From Crotophaga sulcirostris (Eukaryota > Chordata > Aves > Cuculiformes > Crotophagidae), in NCBI GenBank assembly GCA_013397455.1, contig VYZB01000078.1, positions 1,899,454 to 1,963,453 of the forward strand: a stretch of 64,000 nucleotides of DNA. The letters are read 5' to 3'. Positions 38,623-51,239 of this stretch are shown piece after piece. The position numbers and the translations under genes were made by a program. The notes beneath the pieces are model-generated. The model searched no databases, was not told where the DNA came from, and saw only the letters and a list, made by a program, of their open reading frames with translations. Position 1 is the stretch's first letter, and each line of letters begins with the position of its first letter.

Positions 38623-39642
38623 TACAGATAGGATCAAATATGCCTCTACACAAATATTACTGCTTCTTTCATGGCAACCCTGCAGACTGTTATAAACACA
38701 GGGGTTCACTCTTTCCAGTGGAAAATTTCCCATTCCCAATGAAGGACTGGGATTTAGTTTAAATACTATTTTGAACAGGAAAATGTTCCACTACAAATTT
38801 AACAAACAGAACTACTGAAACCATAAACGAAAAATTGAGCTACTTGAGCAACTAATCTTTCACTGTTCTCAACCTCTTTCATAAGTAAAACAAACTCTTA
38901 GGGTCAAGGTTTGTATCATGTCCCCTCCAGTGAACCCATCTAAAAACTAAAATCTATCTGCAGAGTAAGGGGAAGCCAAGGAGACATATGATTATTGAAA
39001 CGAAATAACAATTTAATGTGGTTTTTATTGGGGAAATAATTTCTGATCTTTAAGGGAGGAAGAACCTCAGCTGAGAGGTCTAAGCCAAACATGTATAATA
39101 CTTCATACAGGATGCAAGTATGTGCCACAGTCCTACAGGTTACTTGATTCTCTACCTGAAAATCAAAGAGCCAGCCAGTGTCAAAACAATTTGAAGGTCA
39201 CAGTTTTCCCCAAGGCAATATGTTAGAATTTTTCTACAAAAAAATCCACTCATCCTATTGGACCGTTCCGCTTTCATCTGTATCCCACTATCTGGCACTT
39301 GAGGCTTAGTATGCCATCATCTATTGTGATATGTTGCAACAGGTTGCAACAGGCAAGATTAAAAGACAAGCAGAACTAAGCAGTGCAACAGCAGCATACT
39401 CTAAAGCTATTTCCACTGTATTATACTGTGAAACAGTAAGAAATAACAGGATAGTACAATGCAATGGTAGCTGTATCATGATATTAGTTCCCCTGGGCCC
39501 CCTAGATGTTGCTGGCAGAGCTAGAATGAGGGAATAAAACCAGACAATCCTGGACTACCAATTCAAGTCTTTTTTTTTTCCTTCTTTCAGAAACTTTTTC
39601 TTCCTTTCTCTTTACAGGGGGTAGCTGTGGTGACACAGTCAC

Positions 39643-39820
39643 CATTTGACTTCAACCATTTTTTGGAATGGAGGTAACTTTTCAAAATCTTTTCATTGAA
39701 TGGCAGATAACCTATCAGTTCAGAAATTACCACATCAACACTCTCAGGCAGGGAGACCTCCTCAATTTTTCCAAACGGAACTGTGATCTTCTCAGAAAGG
39801 TTGTTGCATCTCACCAGCAG
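39643..39820 (-). CDS. CARM1-like segment 3 (Rossmann core and double-E loop)
   Basis: Encodes 59 codons plus one base: LLVRCNNLSEKI, GKIEEVSLPESVDVVISE, and FNEKILKSYLHSKKWLK. Alignment to CARM1 VLVKSNN...KKYLKPS is full length, without gaps, at about 35 of 59 identities, and most changes are conservative. Both glutamates of the PRMT double-E loop remain (SELIGYLPFNE), but the intervening P-M becomes L-I. Acceptor TTTTCCTGCAG. The donor AATG|GTGACT is weak, and if it is not used the frame runs to a stop near 39590. Confidence 0.8.
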
Positions 39821-42800
39821 CTGCAGGAAAAACCAAAGCACACAGAAAGTGCTGAGTCCTTTGATTAGCAGAATTTATACCAGAGATCTTTAATTAGAAT
39901 TAACCTCCCTATAATGTGTACCAACTACCTCAGTCTGTTAATCAGAATAAAAATAAAGGTGACATATTTTTCCTTCCAACACCAAAATTTCTGAAGACAG
40001 GAGCTCACTGGAACTAACTGAAAGAAATGCATTGTGCAGTACCAGTAAGCAACAGTTACAAGTACTGTTGTCTTGCAAGAAATAACTAATCAATACCAAC
40101 AAGAAAAATATCTACCAGGAAAAGGTGAGTCTTTTAATTCAAGACAGAATATTATAAAGAAAAGATCTTCATAATTCTCCAAATTTCTGAAAATACTAAT
40201 CTTGAGTGAGTTAAATAGTCATTAAATGATGAAGAAACTCAAGATTTTAAAAGTTTGCAGGGAGTATGTTCTAAGCACAAATGGAGCATAGCACTATACT
40301 CACATAAACACATTCTAGTGGGTCAGTACTTAAAGCCAGGATAGTGGACATTTTTTATGTGGACACTTTTAGTGCACAGTGAACCTTGGAGCAAAAGATT
40401 TAATGAACAAAAGTTATGGAACTAAAATTTTATGTCTGATGCAGCAATTTATTAAGGAAAAGAACAAACTTTTCAAAGCCTCTATATATCTACACACAGA
40501 TGCATACTCTGTTTAGATGTACTGTACTCAGACATACAGGGAAGTATCTAAGTTTCTTATGTATAAATAATCAGTAGAATATGGGTTCTGCTGGCACAAA
40601 CTTATAAAGAAGCAATTATTTCACACTAATCTGAGATGGCTGTTGGGAGATTCTATAAAATGAAGTATCTTTCATTGTATGATTGAAGTAGCTTTTCATT
40701 GTATGGTTCTATATCAAGTATTTGAATTATTTAACTTTCTTCAAATGAAGTGAAATGCTAGCTATTAAATACCTTCTGAACACTCTAAACAAAACAAAAA
40801 ACATTGTATGCTAATGTGTCATCAATTAGGTAAATAACACTGATGTGTCTTTTACTGACAAGTGTTTGTATCCATTTCTAAGAACAGGTTGACAGATTTT
40901 GTTTTAAAACAAACTAGACTAGAGACTACATAAGTAAACACGTGATGTGATTTCATTTTGGAAATTAAATTACTGTTTTACTCACAGGTGAATTCTGAAT
41001 CTAAAAATTATTAACTGTTACATAACAACCCAGAAGCAGCACAATGTACAAAGGCAAGAAACCTAAACCATTTGAGACCCTCACAGTTTGCGACAGATAA
41101 CTCACATAGTTGGCTAGAGGGCAGCAGAATATTACAATATCTTTCACATGCAGTGGAGATATTTATATTATGAAACTTTTAACTTTTACTGGAATTAGTA
41201 GCATGGAGACAAACAGAAAAGTGACATTTGTATTGTTATTATTGAACAACTTAAAAAATTATCGATATTTATTTGCTTTCCTACCCTTAGGTACAGTGAA
41301 AAGAAAAAAAGACTATTCAAAGAAACACTGCCAGTACTAATCATGTCCTTTAAGCTGTTCCTATGACTTGGGAAAGTGAAAGTTCCCTGTGCTTTTGCCC
41401 TTCTGAAGCTTAACACGGATAGAAAATCCCTTTTTAAAAGGAATGTAGCTTATGTCAGGTTTTGGCCACAGAGTCTCAGGGAACAGAAACCTCTGCTTAT
41501 TCATGCAAGATACTTCTCAGTGTCCCAGCAATATGCTTAAACAGAAGAATCAAGGCAATTCTGCATCTGCCAAAATATCAGTCTGTGTATGGAGACTGTC
41601 TGGAAGCCAATGAATAGCAGTTTAATCTACTACTTTCATACGCGTATCTGGGATGGACTAGATTAAGGCATTGATTTATTTCAGGAAGAAGAACATTTGT
41701 CTTATGGAAGTTGGAGGGTTTTTGTGATTTTACAACCATTTCATTAGAGTTAATTAACAGTTCACATCTAGTTGAATTGGCATCAATGAAAAGCTAGTTT
41801 TTAAAGTTTTAAACATTTCACTTTTTTGTGATTTTGTAAACACAAAGATGATTTTCTGAAACTGGAATTTACCACGCATTGAAGAACTCTGATTAACAGC
41901 TCATTATCACATGAATAGAAACAAAAATCAAGTAATTGACATTAAACATGGGAGAGATACAATTTCCCACAAATTCCTTGTGAGGACTGTCACTTTAATT
42001 TACTCTCTGTATCCTCCTGAATTGAGGGTTTTAAACACAGAAAGTTATTTCTATCATCACCAATTTGCTCTCAGACATGCCATTTAAAAGCTATGCCTGA
42101 ACTAAGCTATTTCTTCATCTCTTACACTAAAGCTCCCAACCCTTATTTTAATTGTGACAGCTTGCTGTTTTTAATAATCTAAATTAAAGCTTCTTTTTTA
42201 AATATGAGCATTTTTTGAGTGTTTAAAAAGAACATCTTATTAGCAAATGAAGAACAAGGAGATAAGGGTGATAGCAGTACAGCTTTTTTACTCAGTGAAC
42301 TTGGGAATCGGTAGCAAATCTGTGGGAAAAGGAGAGGAGGTATGTCTGAGAGGTTGTGTTTGTAATCTTTTCACCTCCCACAGAGTATTTCATAAATTCC
42401 TGCAATCACCAAGGTATGGTCAGCACAATGTGTTTGAACAAAGGAGTGAAGTAGTTTCATTATTTCATAGCTTTAGTGAAAGAGAAAAAAATCCACCCAG
42501 AATCTTATAATTTTGTCAATGACTGAAAGGGGTGTGCTGTTCTCAACAGTCACACTTCCTCATGATTCTCCTGGATTTCAAAACACTTTGAAAAAAGGGC
42601 AAGATTACAGTGATGGAGGATAAAATGGAAATCTTAAAACAAAATGCTAACAGTTAAATTTGTATCTGATATATGAACTTACTTCAAATGAGTTGCATCA
42701 GTCTGGCACATCATGTGGCCATGTTGGTGTTCTGGCTATTTTTTTCTTTACCATTTTTTCATACAGCATTCATGAAAACTAAATGCTCAAAAGTCTTTGG

Positions 42801-43539
42801 TAAAGTAGTAAGGGTTTGTTTGACAAAAAAAACCCAAAAGCAAACCCAGATCAAAACTGATCTGTGTAATAAATACAGGTAAATACAGGTAATACCTCTC
42901 TCTTCATGAAAGTTCCAGTTTTATATCCAGACACAGCAGATCTCTCACCCAATGAAACAGGGACACAAGAAGAGGCCCAACTGTTCTGTAAATCTGATAA
43001 TTGATTTCATGTGTCATACAAAACTATCAATACTTTGAGCCTTTTTGATATGACTTCCCCCAGCAATAACATGAAACACTATAAGAAAATCTTAAAATGT
43101 TTTCGATTTTGACAACAGGATTTGTCCCTAATGAAAATCAAGAGTCTGTTTTCTCTGGATACCAAAGCAAACTCTGAAAACGTCCTCATGGAACACAAAC
43201 AAAACTCTGAAAACATTGACTCCCAGCAAACTCCAAGAGTTGGCAAACACGTCAAAACATTTCACATAGATTTTAAAAAAATCTGTGCAAGCACTGCTAT
43301 ATGAACCCTACCAAAACAGTGAACAGTGTAACATCATCCCTAATATTGACATACAAATAGCCCAATGACTTTCCAACTAATTGTGCAACTACATGGGTTT
43401 TAGTGATGCTCAGGAACTATGTGTTTGAAAATTCTGCTATATTTAAAATTATTAACTTACTGATCGCTGAGGGATACATAGAAAACAGAATAACTTCTTC
43501 TCACTACATAGAAGACTCAGGACTCATGTAGGGGAAAAT

Positions 43540-43557
43540 ACACACACACACACATAT
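43540..43557. repeat. (AC)n microsatellite
   Basis: Nine-unit CA run grading into TATG repeats. Confidence 0.8.
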
Positions 43558-44043
43558 GTATCTATGTGATAACCACATCCATTTGTGCAAGACTTCAAAA
43601 ACCCAAATAGAAATGCAAAGTTAATTTCACATTCTCTATTCATTTTTCAAAAGTAAACAGGAAGATTGACAGATGGCCCTTTCAAGGCCTTGAGCAAAAA
43701 TGTGACAGAGCCTTTAGTTGGCTGTAATCGTCAGCTATCATAGGAAAAGTACAGTTATGCAGCTTCAAAAGAAATTCAAATTAGTAGAGTTAGTCTGTCA
43801 GGAAGCTTACTTTACCTGCTCAGATTGTGCACCTCAGCAGAAGCTCCAAGATGGCAAGTCACATTTCTGACTTCTGCTAACAGTAGCTCTCAGGAGTAAT
43901 TACACTTAAATCAGAATTTAAAATATAAGGCTTAGTCCACACTTTAACGCTCATCTGGATGGCCATCTGAACTTTTAAATATATATATAAAGTAAGACTC
44001 TATAAATGAGGTGCTTATTTTACGTTAGTTGCACAGAGTACAA

Positions 44044-44515
44044 CGAATCATAGAATGGTTTGGGTTTGAAGGGACCTTTAAAGATCATCTAGTCCAATGC
44101 CCCTGTTGTGATAAGGCATGTCTTCCATTATATTAGGTTGCTCCAACCCCTGTCCAACTGAACCCTGAACTTTTCCAGGAATGGGGCAGCCACAAGTTCT
44201 CTGAGCAACCTGTTCCAGTGTCTCAACAATGTAATCATAAGAAAGTTTTACCTTATGTCCAATTTAAATCTACCCTCTTTCAGCTTAAAACCATTGATCT
44301 TTGTCCTGTCACTACAGGCCCCGATAAAAAGTCTCTCTCCATCTTTCCTCTACGGCCCCTTTAATTAGTGAAAGGCTGCCATAAGGTCTTTCTGGAGCTT
44401 TCGCTTCTCCAGGCCAAACAATCCCAACTATCTCTGCCTTTTCTCTTAGGAGAGGTGTTCCATCTCTCTGACCATTTCTGTGGCCCTCCTCTGGACCTTC
44501 TCCTACAACAGGGAA
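44044..44515 (-). mobile_element. CR1 LINE 3' end
   Basis: Reverse-complement CR1 3' end beginning CGAATCATAGAATGGTTTGG, with CAACCTGTTCCAGTGTCTCA and CCATTTCTGTGGCCCTCCTC. It lies in the putative CARM1-like intron. Confidence 0.93.
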
Positions 44516-47500
44516 CTCCCCCTTTTGGCTCTATAATAATTCAAAATCTAAGAAAAGGTTTTATAAAAAATATTAGTGAAACTTCTAAGGTAACTCCTTT
44601 TAAGAGTACATACAAAGGAGCACATGCTGGTAAGAATTACTGTATTAATGTGATGACTTCAGCCTCAGATTTATTAGATTCTGAATTTCTCCTTATTTTT
44701 TTAAGCTTCAATAGACATAAATGATCAATCCAAGCACTACTCTCAGTTTGTCCTGAAGTAGCTTACTTCTGCACAGTGTTTGAATTTATCACCAAGAATT
44801 CTCTCAAAGGGTCCAGAATTAATTTTGTCCAGCGCTACTCAAATAACCTATTGCACTTCCTCATACAGATGATTTTTCAAAACCAAACAAAGCCTAGAAT
44901 AAGAAATAAATATACTTTATCACTGAATATCCCTACACTATAGGCAATTGTACAATAAGACACTACAGAATATGGGGAAGGAGTCAGTAAAAGTAAAGAA
45001 ATATATTGGGGGAATGCAGTATAGGAAACAACAAGATAGATAGCTATTGAATAAACCTTTTTCCAGTAATGGAGGTGTTGAAATAATTGTGTCCATTCTA
45101 CCTTTTTTATCTCATCTCTGCCATTATTAAATGTTTCTGCCTGACTTATAGTTTCTGAATGTAGCATAAATATAGTTGCCATATTGCCAACAGATCAAGT
45201 CTCAGCACAATGGGTTTCTCAGATTCTCATGGGAAAGCATTTTGCCACAACATCGGTAGTTCGATTTTTTCAACTACATTTATTCTCAAAATTGCTGTTT
45301 CTCAACAGAATCAGGAAAAAAAGAGATTATTTTCTAGGTGGGTGGCCAACAACACTCAGCCTCTAATAGTCATACTATTTAGGTATGCTGAAGAGAAGCC
45401 AAGGCGCCTCCAACAGTTGGGAAAATAAATAAACCAAGAGCAAAACAAGCTAACTGTGCTGCTGTACAGCGGCAAGATTTCCTACAGAGGCAAAGAGTAT
45501 ACAAAACCTGAATTCCTTACTGCAGGCACAAAAATGGAATGGATATATTACCTAGAGAGATAAATCTGCCTTTAGCATTATAAAATGGGAGCATTCTATT
45601 TGGCAAGAACTCAATGGCAAGTAAAATACCTTCTCTGTTGTTTCTTTCACCATATACTCAAGTTACATACTCCAGTAAAAAAATTATTCCATTAATGACA
45701 CAGTAGCTCCACTTACCCAGCTGATATAATCCAATACCACATATTCAGGTGCCTATAGCAAACTGGAGCAGCCCTCAGCACACCATGAGTTTACTAACAT
45801 TTTTGTATTAAATAGGAGAGAAAGGTTGTCTCAGGCCTGAAAAAAATTATAGAGACTGAAACCTATTTGTTTCATTTCTATAAAGTTTTTTTCCATTTCC
45901 ATGGAAATAGAGTTAAGTGTAGTTTTTAAAGCTGCATAGTTTACCTAAATTGTCTCACAAAGAAAAATTATCAGCAGCACTTCAATTTATTACTAAACTG
46001 AATTAGAAGTTAAAACATAACAATATTAAAACAATTCAGTCACACTTACAACTCTGCTCATTTTGACCATAAATATACTACACATTTAAAGAGAAAATTT
46101 TTTTTATAAGTTATCAAAGACTCTCTTCTGTGATGTAGTAAAGGCATTTTGCTGGTGAGAGTTGAATTCAGAAGCTCCTTTTAAAAGAAATTGCACCTAG
46201 AAAGATGAGAAAAAGGAAGACAAAAAGAGAGAACACAAAATAAGTTAAGGAGATCAAAATAATAATAATAATTGCAGCTTCATTTTTCTCCAACAGTTTT
46301 GTTTGCAGTCTACTGCAAAAACATTATAAACAGAGCTCACATAATCTCAGCTGACATTCTGAGACTTAGAAAACATTCCTGCTAATCTGCTGCTTGTAAA
46401 CTGCCTATTTTGCTTACTTAAGGTCACAAGTAGTCCAATATTCTTTGCTGTTCTTTATTATTTTATTGAGACATGAGCAGTGTATAGCAAGACATTCGGA
46501 TGACACAGTGTGCAGTGATTAAAGAGCAGAGAGTGCTAGTGAAGGTGGGACACTGGACATTGCATAAATACAGTGGTGACTAATACAACTTTGTGGAAAA
46601 TGTGAACCATACATGTACCATCCAAGTTCTAAATGAATCATCATCAACAACAACAAGAAAGAGCCTAGGCACCATTATGAATTGTTTAGTGAATATCAAT
46701 GCTCAGTGGACAGATGCAATCCCAGGAAAAAAGTCAAGTTTTATGAAAAGTACAGTAAAGAATAATTAGGAAGTTAGGATTCTGCAATATAAAACCATTT
46801 CATGGTATTGTCTGCACTACCATGCACAACTCTTGCCAATCCTTCTTAAAACAGGTGCTGCTGAATTAAGTGACAGGGAGAAAGATGGCAAGAATGATAA
46901 CAGGGCATGTTCAGTTTCTTCATACAGAAAAAGATAGGTCTGAGAATGCTCACCTCAGAAGCAAGACTACATAAGAAGAGACAACAAAAACTGAAAAAAT
47001 GGAGGAACAATACAGAGAAAATTAGACCTTCAATCCTCATTTGCCGCACAACATAAGAGCAAAATCAGGGAATCAGAAAGCTGATAAACTAAAAGTCTTA
47101 CTGAAGGAGATACTCTTCTGCATAACGTGATTATACCATGGAATTTGTTACTATATTAAGGGTGGAATCAGGGAATAGCGTGTATGGGGGCTGGTCCTGG
47201 AGAAAGTCAGAAAGTTTCTAGTTAGTATGATTAATTCCAATTAAAAAAAGAAAGTAAAATAATTATAAAATGTACTAGTCCTGTGCTTTGCATTTCAAGG
47301 AGACTCCAAAAAAAGAAAATTAGAAAATGACATAATCTGGGGCTGAAAGGCAGATAGACTACCCTACAGCTCCCAGTGTAAATTTGCTTTTGTCTTTTGC
47401 CAAGTTCCTCTTTTGAACAATATGAGAGACAGAGGACTAGATAAAGAAACAATAATCACTGTTAAGTTCATAACAGTAGTCTCCAAGATATATATATATA

Positions 47501-48085
47501 TTTCAGATATGAGTTTGGCATCTAAAGTTGTAAATTCCTGCATTGTTTCCAAATCTCTGCCTTGTACAAATGGAGCCACAGTAGCCACTTATGAGCTTGC
47601 TCAGTTTGTGATGACTGTGAGGTGCAAAACAGTCAACATAGGCCTCCAAGAAAGAGAAATAAACTAGAATACCTTTGCAAGTATCTGCAAGTGACTATGT
47701 AGCACAATAGCAAATACACATTTATAAGGAAACAAATATTGTAAATGGGTTCCAAGATGCCAAATGGGAAAGATAACAACCTAAAACGTCAAGATCCATA
47801 TAAATGTATGTTCCAAGAATGTCCACAGAAGACATCAGAGGAATTAATGTTTGGGTCCATGTTTGGTGCCATCCATCTTGAGGATGTACTATCACCATCA
47901 TGCATTGCTATTCATGTGCTTCACAATAACATTAATAACATAAAGCACACATGAATTAGTGTATTAATGCACAAAGTCCCATGTGAGAAAAGGCTCCAGT
48001 CTGATCAGTGTTGCTCTACAGGACAAGCTGAAGTTTAGAGACTATGCATCATATCAGAACACTTAAGACTCTTAACAGAGCTTGC

Positions 48086-48190
48086 CTTGTCTGTAAAATT
48101 GATGTGGTTCTGTAGGATAGTTCTGTGGTAAGTGGCCATACTCACAAAATCCTGCATCATGTTCTGTTGTTTACATAGACAGTCATAAAA
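48086..48190 (-). CDS. CARM1-like segment 2 (AdoMet-binding helices)
   Basis: Encodes 35 codons starting [15 protein letters not shown] and ending AILQNH-like [12 protein letters not shown], matching CARM1 FYGYLSQQQNMMQDY onward at about 22 of 35 positions. The acceptor is excellent (TCTTTTCCTTTCAG). The donor is AAG|GCAAGC, a GC rather than GT site. The Arg that follows QDYV in CARM1, a conserved PRMT position that contacts AdoMet, is Ser here (QDFVS). This points to lost or altered catalysis. Confidence 0.8.
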
Positions 48191-48388
48191 CTGAAAGGAA
48201 AAGAGAAGAAGAAAAACCAGAAAATGATAAAGCTCATATTCTATCAATCTTTTCTTAAGTTACTTGGTACTTAAATTACCAAGGTCACGACTACCCTCTG
48301 AATAAACCTAAGCTATCTGACCTGGTGACTAAGGTCAGGCAAACAGCAGTAACTTAGACTTCACAAACTGTCACTGAAGTTTCTTTAC

Positions 48389-48491
48389 CTGAAAATACTG
48401 AGCTGCAGATGCTTCATCTGTTCGCTGACTGAACACAGAGTTCTCCTCTTTTGGCTGCATCTCTTCAATCCTTTTGAAAATGTGTTGTATT
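48389..48491 (-). CDS. CARM1-like segment 1 (linker before the catalytic domain)
   Basis: Encodes IQHIFKRIEEMQPKEEN and then SVFSQRTDEASAAQYFQ. The second part matches CARM1 SVFSERTEESSAVQYFQ at 13 of 17 positions. The acceptor has a very long pyrimidine tract (TTTTCTGTTTTTCTGTTTTCAG); donor CAG|GTAAAG. The exon ends in phase 0, compatible with the next segment. The first half, equivalent to the end of the PH-like domain, is poorly conserved. Confidence 0.75.
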
Positions 48492-51239
48492 CTGAAAACA
48501 GAAAAACAGAAAAGACAGAAATGTAGCAGAACCCACAAGGGGTGTAAACTAAGATAAAAATCCAATAATAAGATAAGAACACATTCAGTCACACTAGAGA
48601 AGACTGCTTCATCTGGCTTATGGTGTTCATAAATATACAGTAAAGAGTTTCAAATTTCATTAAATAGACAAGAGCTGTTGCAAAGATCTGGTCGGCATTA
48701 GAAGATTTTAAGAAGCACCTGGCTGCATGCAACAGTGTTGTCAAGGATTCTCCATTCAGATTAGCTAACTCCTGCAACTAACTTTGATGGTGAACTCTTA
48801 ACAGAGGAGTGGCTGAATATATACCTTAACCTACTATTTCAGGTTAGTCTGCACTAACCCGGGGTCCACACGGAGAACCACTTAGGACTACTGTGAAACA
48901 CATGAATTTGAGTGAGGAGGTTTATAACCTAGAATTAGCTGCTGAAATTTGATTAACCTAAAGAGCCAGGGTAAAGACCATGTATCTTCCTTCTGAAGCA
49001 GTCTAGCTAAAAAGCTCAGAGTTATAGCCCTTTGGCTTCTGTGGATGAGATCACTTCTGACAGGAAGAATCATGTGGGCCTAAAAAAACCAAATAACCAT
49101 TTCAGTCCAGTGATTTTGTTTCCATCTTTTAAAATCAAGCCAACTCCCTAAGCAGAAAGCAATGCCTTTGTGTCCAAAAGAAAGGCACATACCAGTAATC
49201 AGAAAAAGAACTATGAGAAAAATATATTGGGAGTGAGGGAGGAAGGGGGAAGTATAGATGACAATAATAAATTCAGGGATGGATGTCCTGCATCTTACAT
49301 TCTTACAAAGAAAAGAGAAGACAAAGAAATCATAACATACCACATTCATAATTTACTACACAGTAGAGACAGGAAGCTCCCACAATAGTTCACAGATTTT
49401 CAAATAAAAATGGCGACTGCTTTAAGCATGTAACTGCACTGGGAAGTACATGCTAAGTGCTCTAATCACTTGGAGATAATTTGATCATTCAATACTTTGA
49501 ATGGCCTTGGAAATAAAGGGTCTGAAGACAACCGAAACAAATAATTATCCAACTTCTCAATAAAGTAACTAAGAAAAATTTCCCTCAGCATCTCAGGAAA
49601 TTTTGAAATCCTCAAAACAGAGATTTGGTTGCATTGATCCTTTTCCACTGCAGAAAGCTGGCATAACCAAAAGAGACGAGACTTAAAACATAGCAAGTGC
49701 CTTTCCCTTTAGATTTGGAAATCAGGACAAACTCAATGATGGGCTGTTTGGGAATGAAAACAAAGGCTCATGTTTACACAACCCAACATAAACACTGCTG
49801 CTGCAAAGTATACCTTTAATAGGCAACAAAAGTGGTTTTGGGTAGGATCTTGAGAGGCATGCTCAGGAGAAAATTTTAGATTATTGGAAAAAAATTTATA
49901 TTATAGACAGCATTAGATTCACAAATTGTTATTATTTTATCCAGTCTTTCCAGTCTTTACACAGCTAGAAATCACTGAAACTGGAAAACTGGATGGAAAA
50001 AGCTCTACCTCTTTGGAAGTCATATATTGTTTCACCGTAATGTTTTCACACAAAAGATGTGACAGCCAGCCATTCTTCCTCAGAGAAGTCCAGATCAATT
50101 GAGGTCACGGCCCCTTGAGCCTCTGGTCTACCCCACACAATGATGTACACTTGTAAGCATCCAGAGTTCAAGTAATTTCTCTCAGTTGAAATTAATGTAT
50201 GCAATGAAATAATTTTGTTGAAGGTCTGGAGCAATAGCTCTAAGAAGCACCACTGTGGAGAAGACTGCAAGGGTGGTAGAAATTGTAAAACACATTGGCT
50301 TATTCAAATGCACTTCCACGTGCTGAGGAAATCTGCTAGAGAGCTGACATTTTGCCATTCTGTGGGAATATTCTCATGTAATTTCCAGGCAAGAGAAAGT
50401 CTCACTTTGTTACTTCTGGCCTGTCAGCTCCAGAGGGAAGATTATGCCATGTTTAATATCTGAATTTGGGGTGATATGGGGGGCTGAATATACTGAAATT
50501 TTTCCAGAAATAACTGTACATTAGCATGAAAATGTACAAATGCCATCAACATGCCCTTTTCACTTACAGAGATGACAGTCAGAATGAAAAAGTAAATGAC
50601 TGGATCATGACAACGAAGAGTGGCCCAAATTACAGAAAAAATCACTTTTCTGCTGGAAGATGCAGAAATTGGCTTAAAACAGATTGGTCTCTCGGTTCGT
50701 TCTCTGCATGAAGAGACAACACCAGAAAAAAAAGAATACCACTGGAGGTTTTTTTTTCCAGCTACTCCCATTGTTTTTTCTTTCCTATCTGAAGGTAAGA
50801 GTTGATGCTACAGATCCGGTGACATACTTGATTCCTTTCTTTTCTAGTCAGTCTTCACACATTATTTTCATAATTCTGCAAAGACCTTTTGGCAGCTCTG
50901 AAGAACATCTTGGTGTCTTTGGCATCCGTGAATGAAAATGGATTTTAAAACCACAACACTGTAACATAACCTGGAAAATTTTGCCTAGAGAGGTTATGCT
51001 GTAGAAGTTTTAATCCTTGGAAATTTTCAAAATATAACTGTTTTAAGATCTGAGCAACCTGGGTCTGAACCTGCTTTGCAAAGGAGGCTTGACCAAATGA
51101 CCATATGAGTTGTCTTCCAATTGAATTATTCTTTCATTCTATGAGAAAAAGTATGATTTCCTTGTGATATAGTATTTCTTTATAAACAAAACAGATGGTT
51201 CTTGCTGGAGGTCTCCAGAGTGCTGGTAAATTACAAAAT
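48492..51239. other. Upstream flank of the CARM1-like segments, unassigned
   Basis: No recognised gene. Several minus-strand open segments of 60-76 codons (48777-48589, 49073-48888, 49696-49466) lie close together but are separated by stops and match no family I know. The CARM1 PH-like domain exons were not found here. Confidence 0.4.

Larger units (their letters stand above)
39821..48085. other. Putative CARM1-like intron, motif I exon not found
   Basis: About 8 kb of AT-rich sequence with one CR1 3' end and microsatellites. The exon with the CARM1 AdoMet motif I should lie here, and no convincing candidate was seen on the minus strand. Confidence 0.5.
37410..48491 (-). pseudogene. CARM1/PRMT4-like gene or relic, four exon-like segments
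   Basis: CARM1 is a type I protein arginine methyltransferase that methylates histone H3 and splicing/transcription factors (established knowledge). Four minus-strand segments match consecutive parts of it: the end of the PH-like domain plus the linker (48491-48389), the AdoMet-binding N-terminal helices (48190-48086), the Rossmann core with the double-E loop (39820-39643), and the end of the beta-barrel (37493-37410). Against human CARM1 as recalled, the core segments align without indels at roughly 22/35, 35/59 and 22/27 identities. None has a stop or frameshift, and each starts after an AG acceptor. The exon for motif I (VLDVGCGSG) and several barrel exons were not found. A CR1 occupies 37826-38622 between the last two segments. 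Two readings are possible: a divergent paralogue with unseen exons, or a recently dead copy. I lean to partial decay. Confidence 0.7.

Noticed and set aside
38940..39128. Minus-strand segment containing FGLDLSA as the CARM1 exon with FHGVDLSAL
   Set aside because: The match covers only about seven residues, the rest of the frame does not follow CARM1, and no good flanking splice sites fit.
45225..45385. Possible decayed CARM1 motif I exon (minus-strand LSVVG ... INVVE)
   Set aside because: It needs stops and indels to align. Comparable chance matches were found at 47560-47640 and 43560-43600, so this is at noise level.
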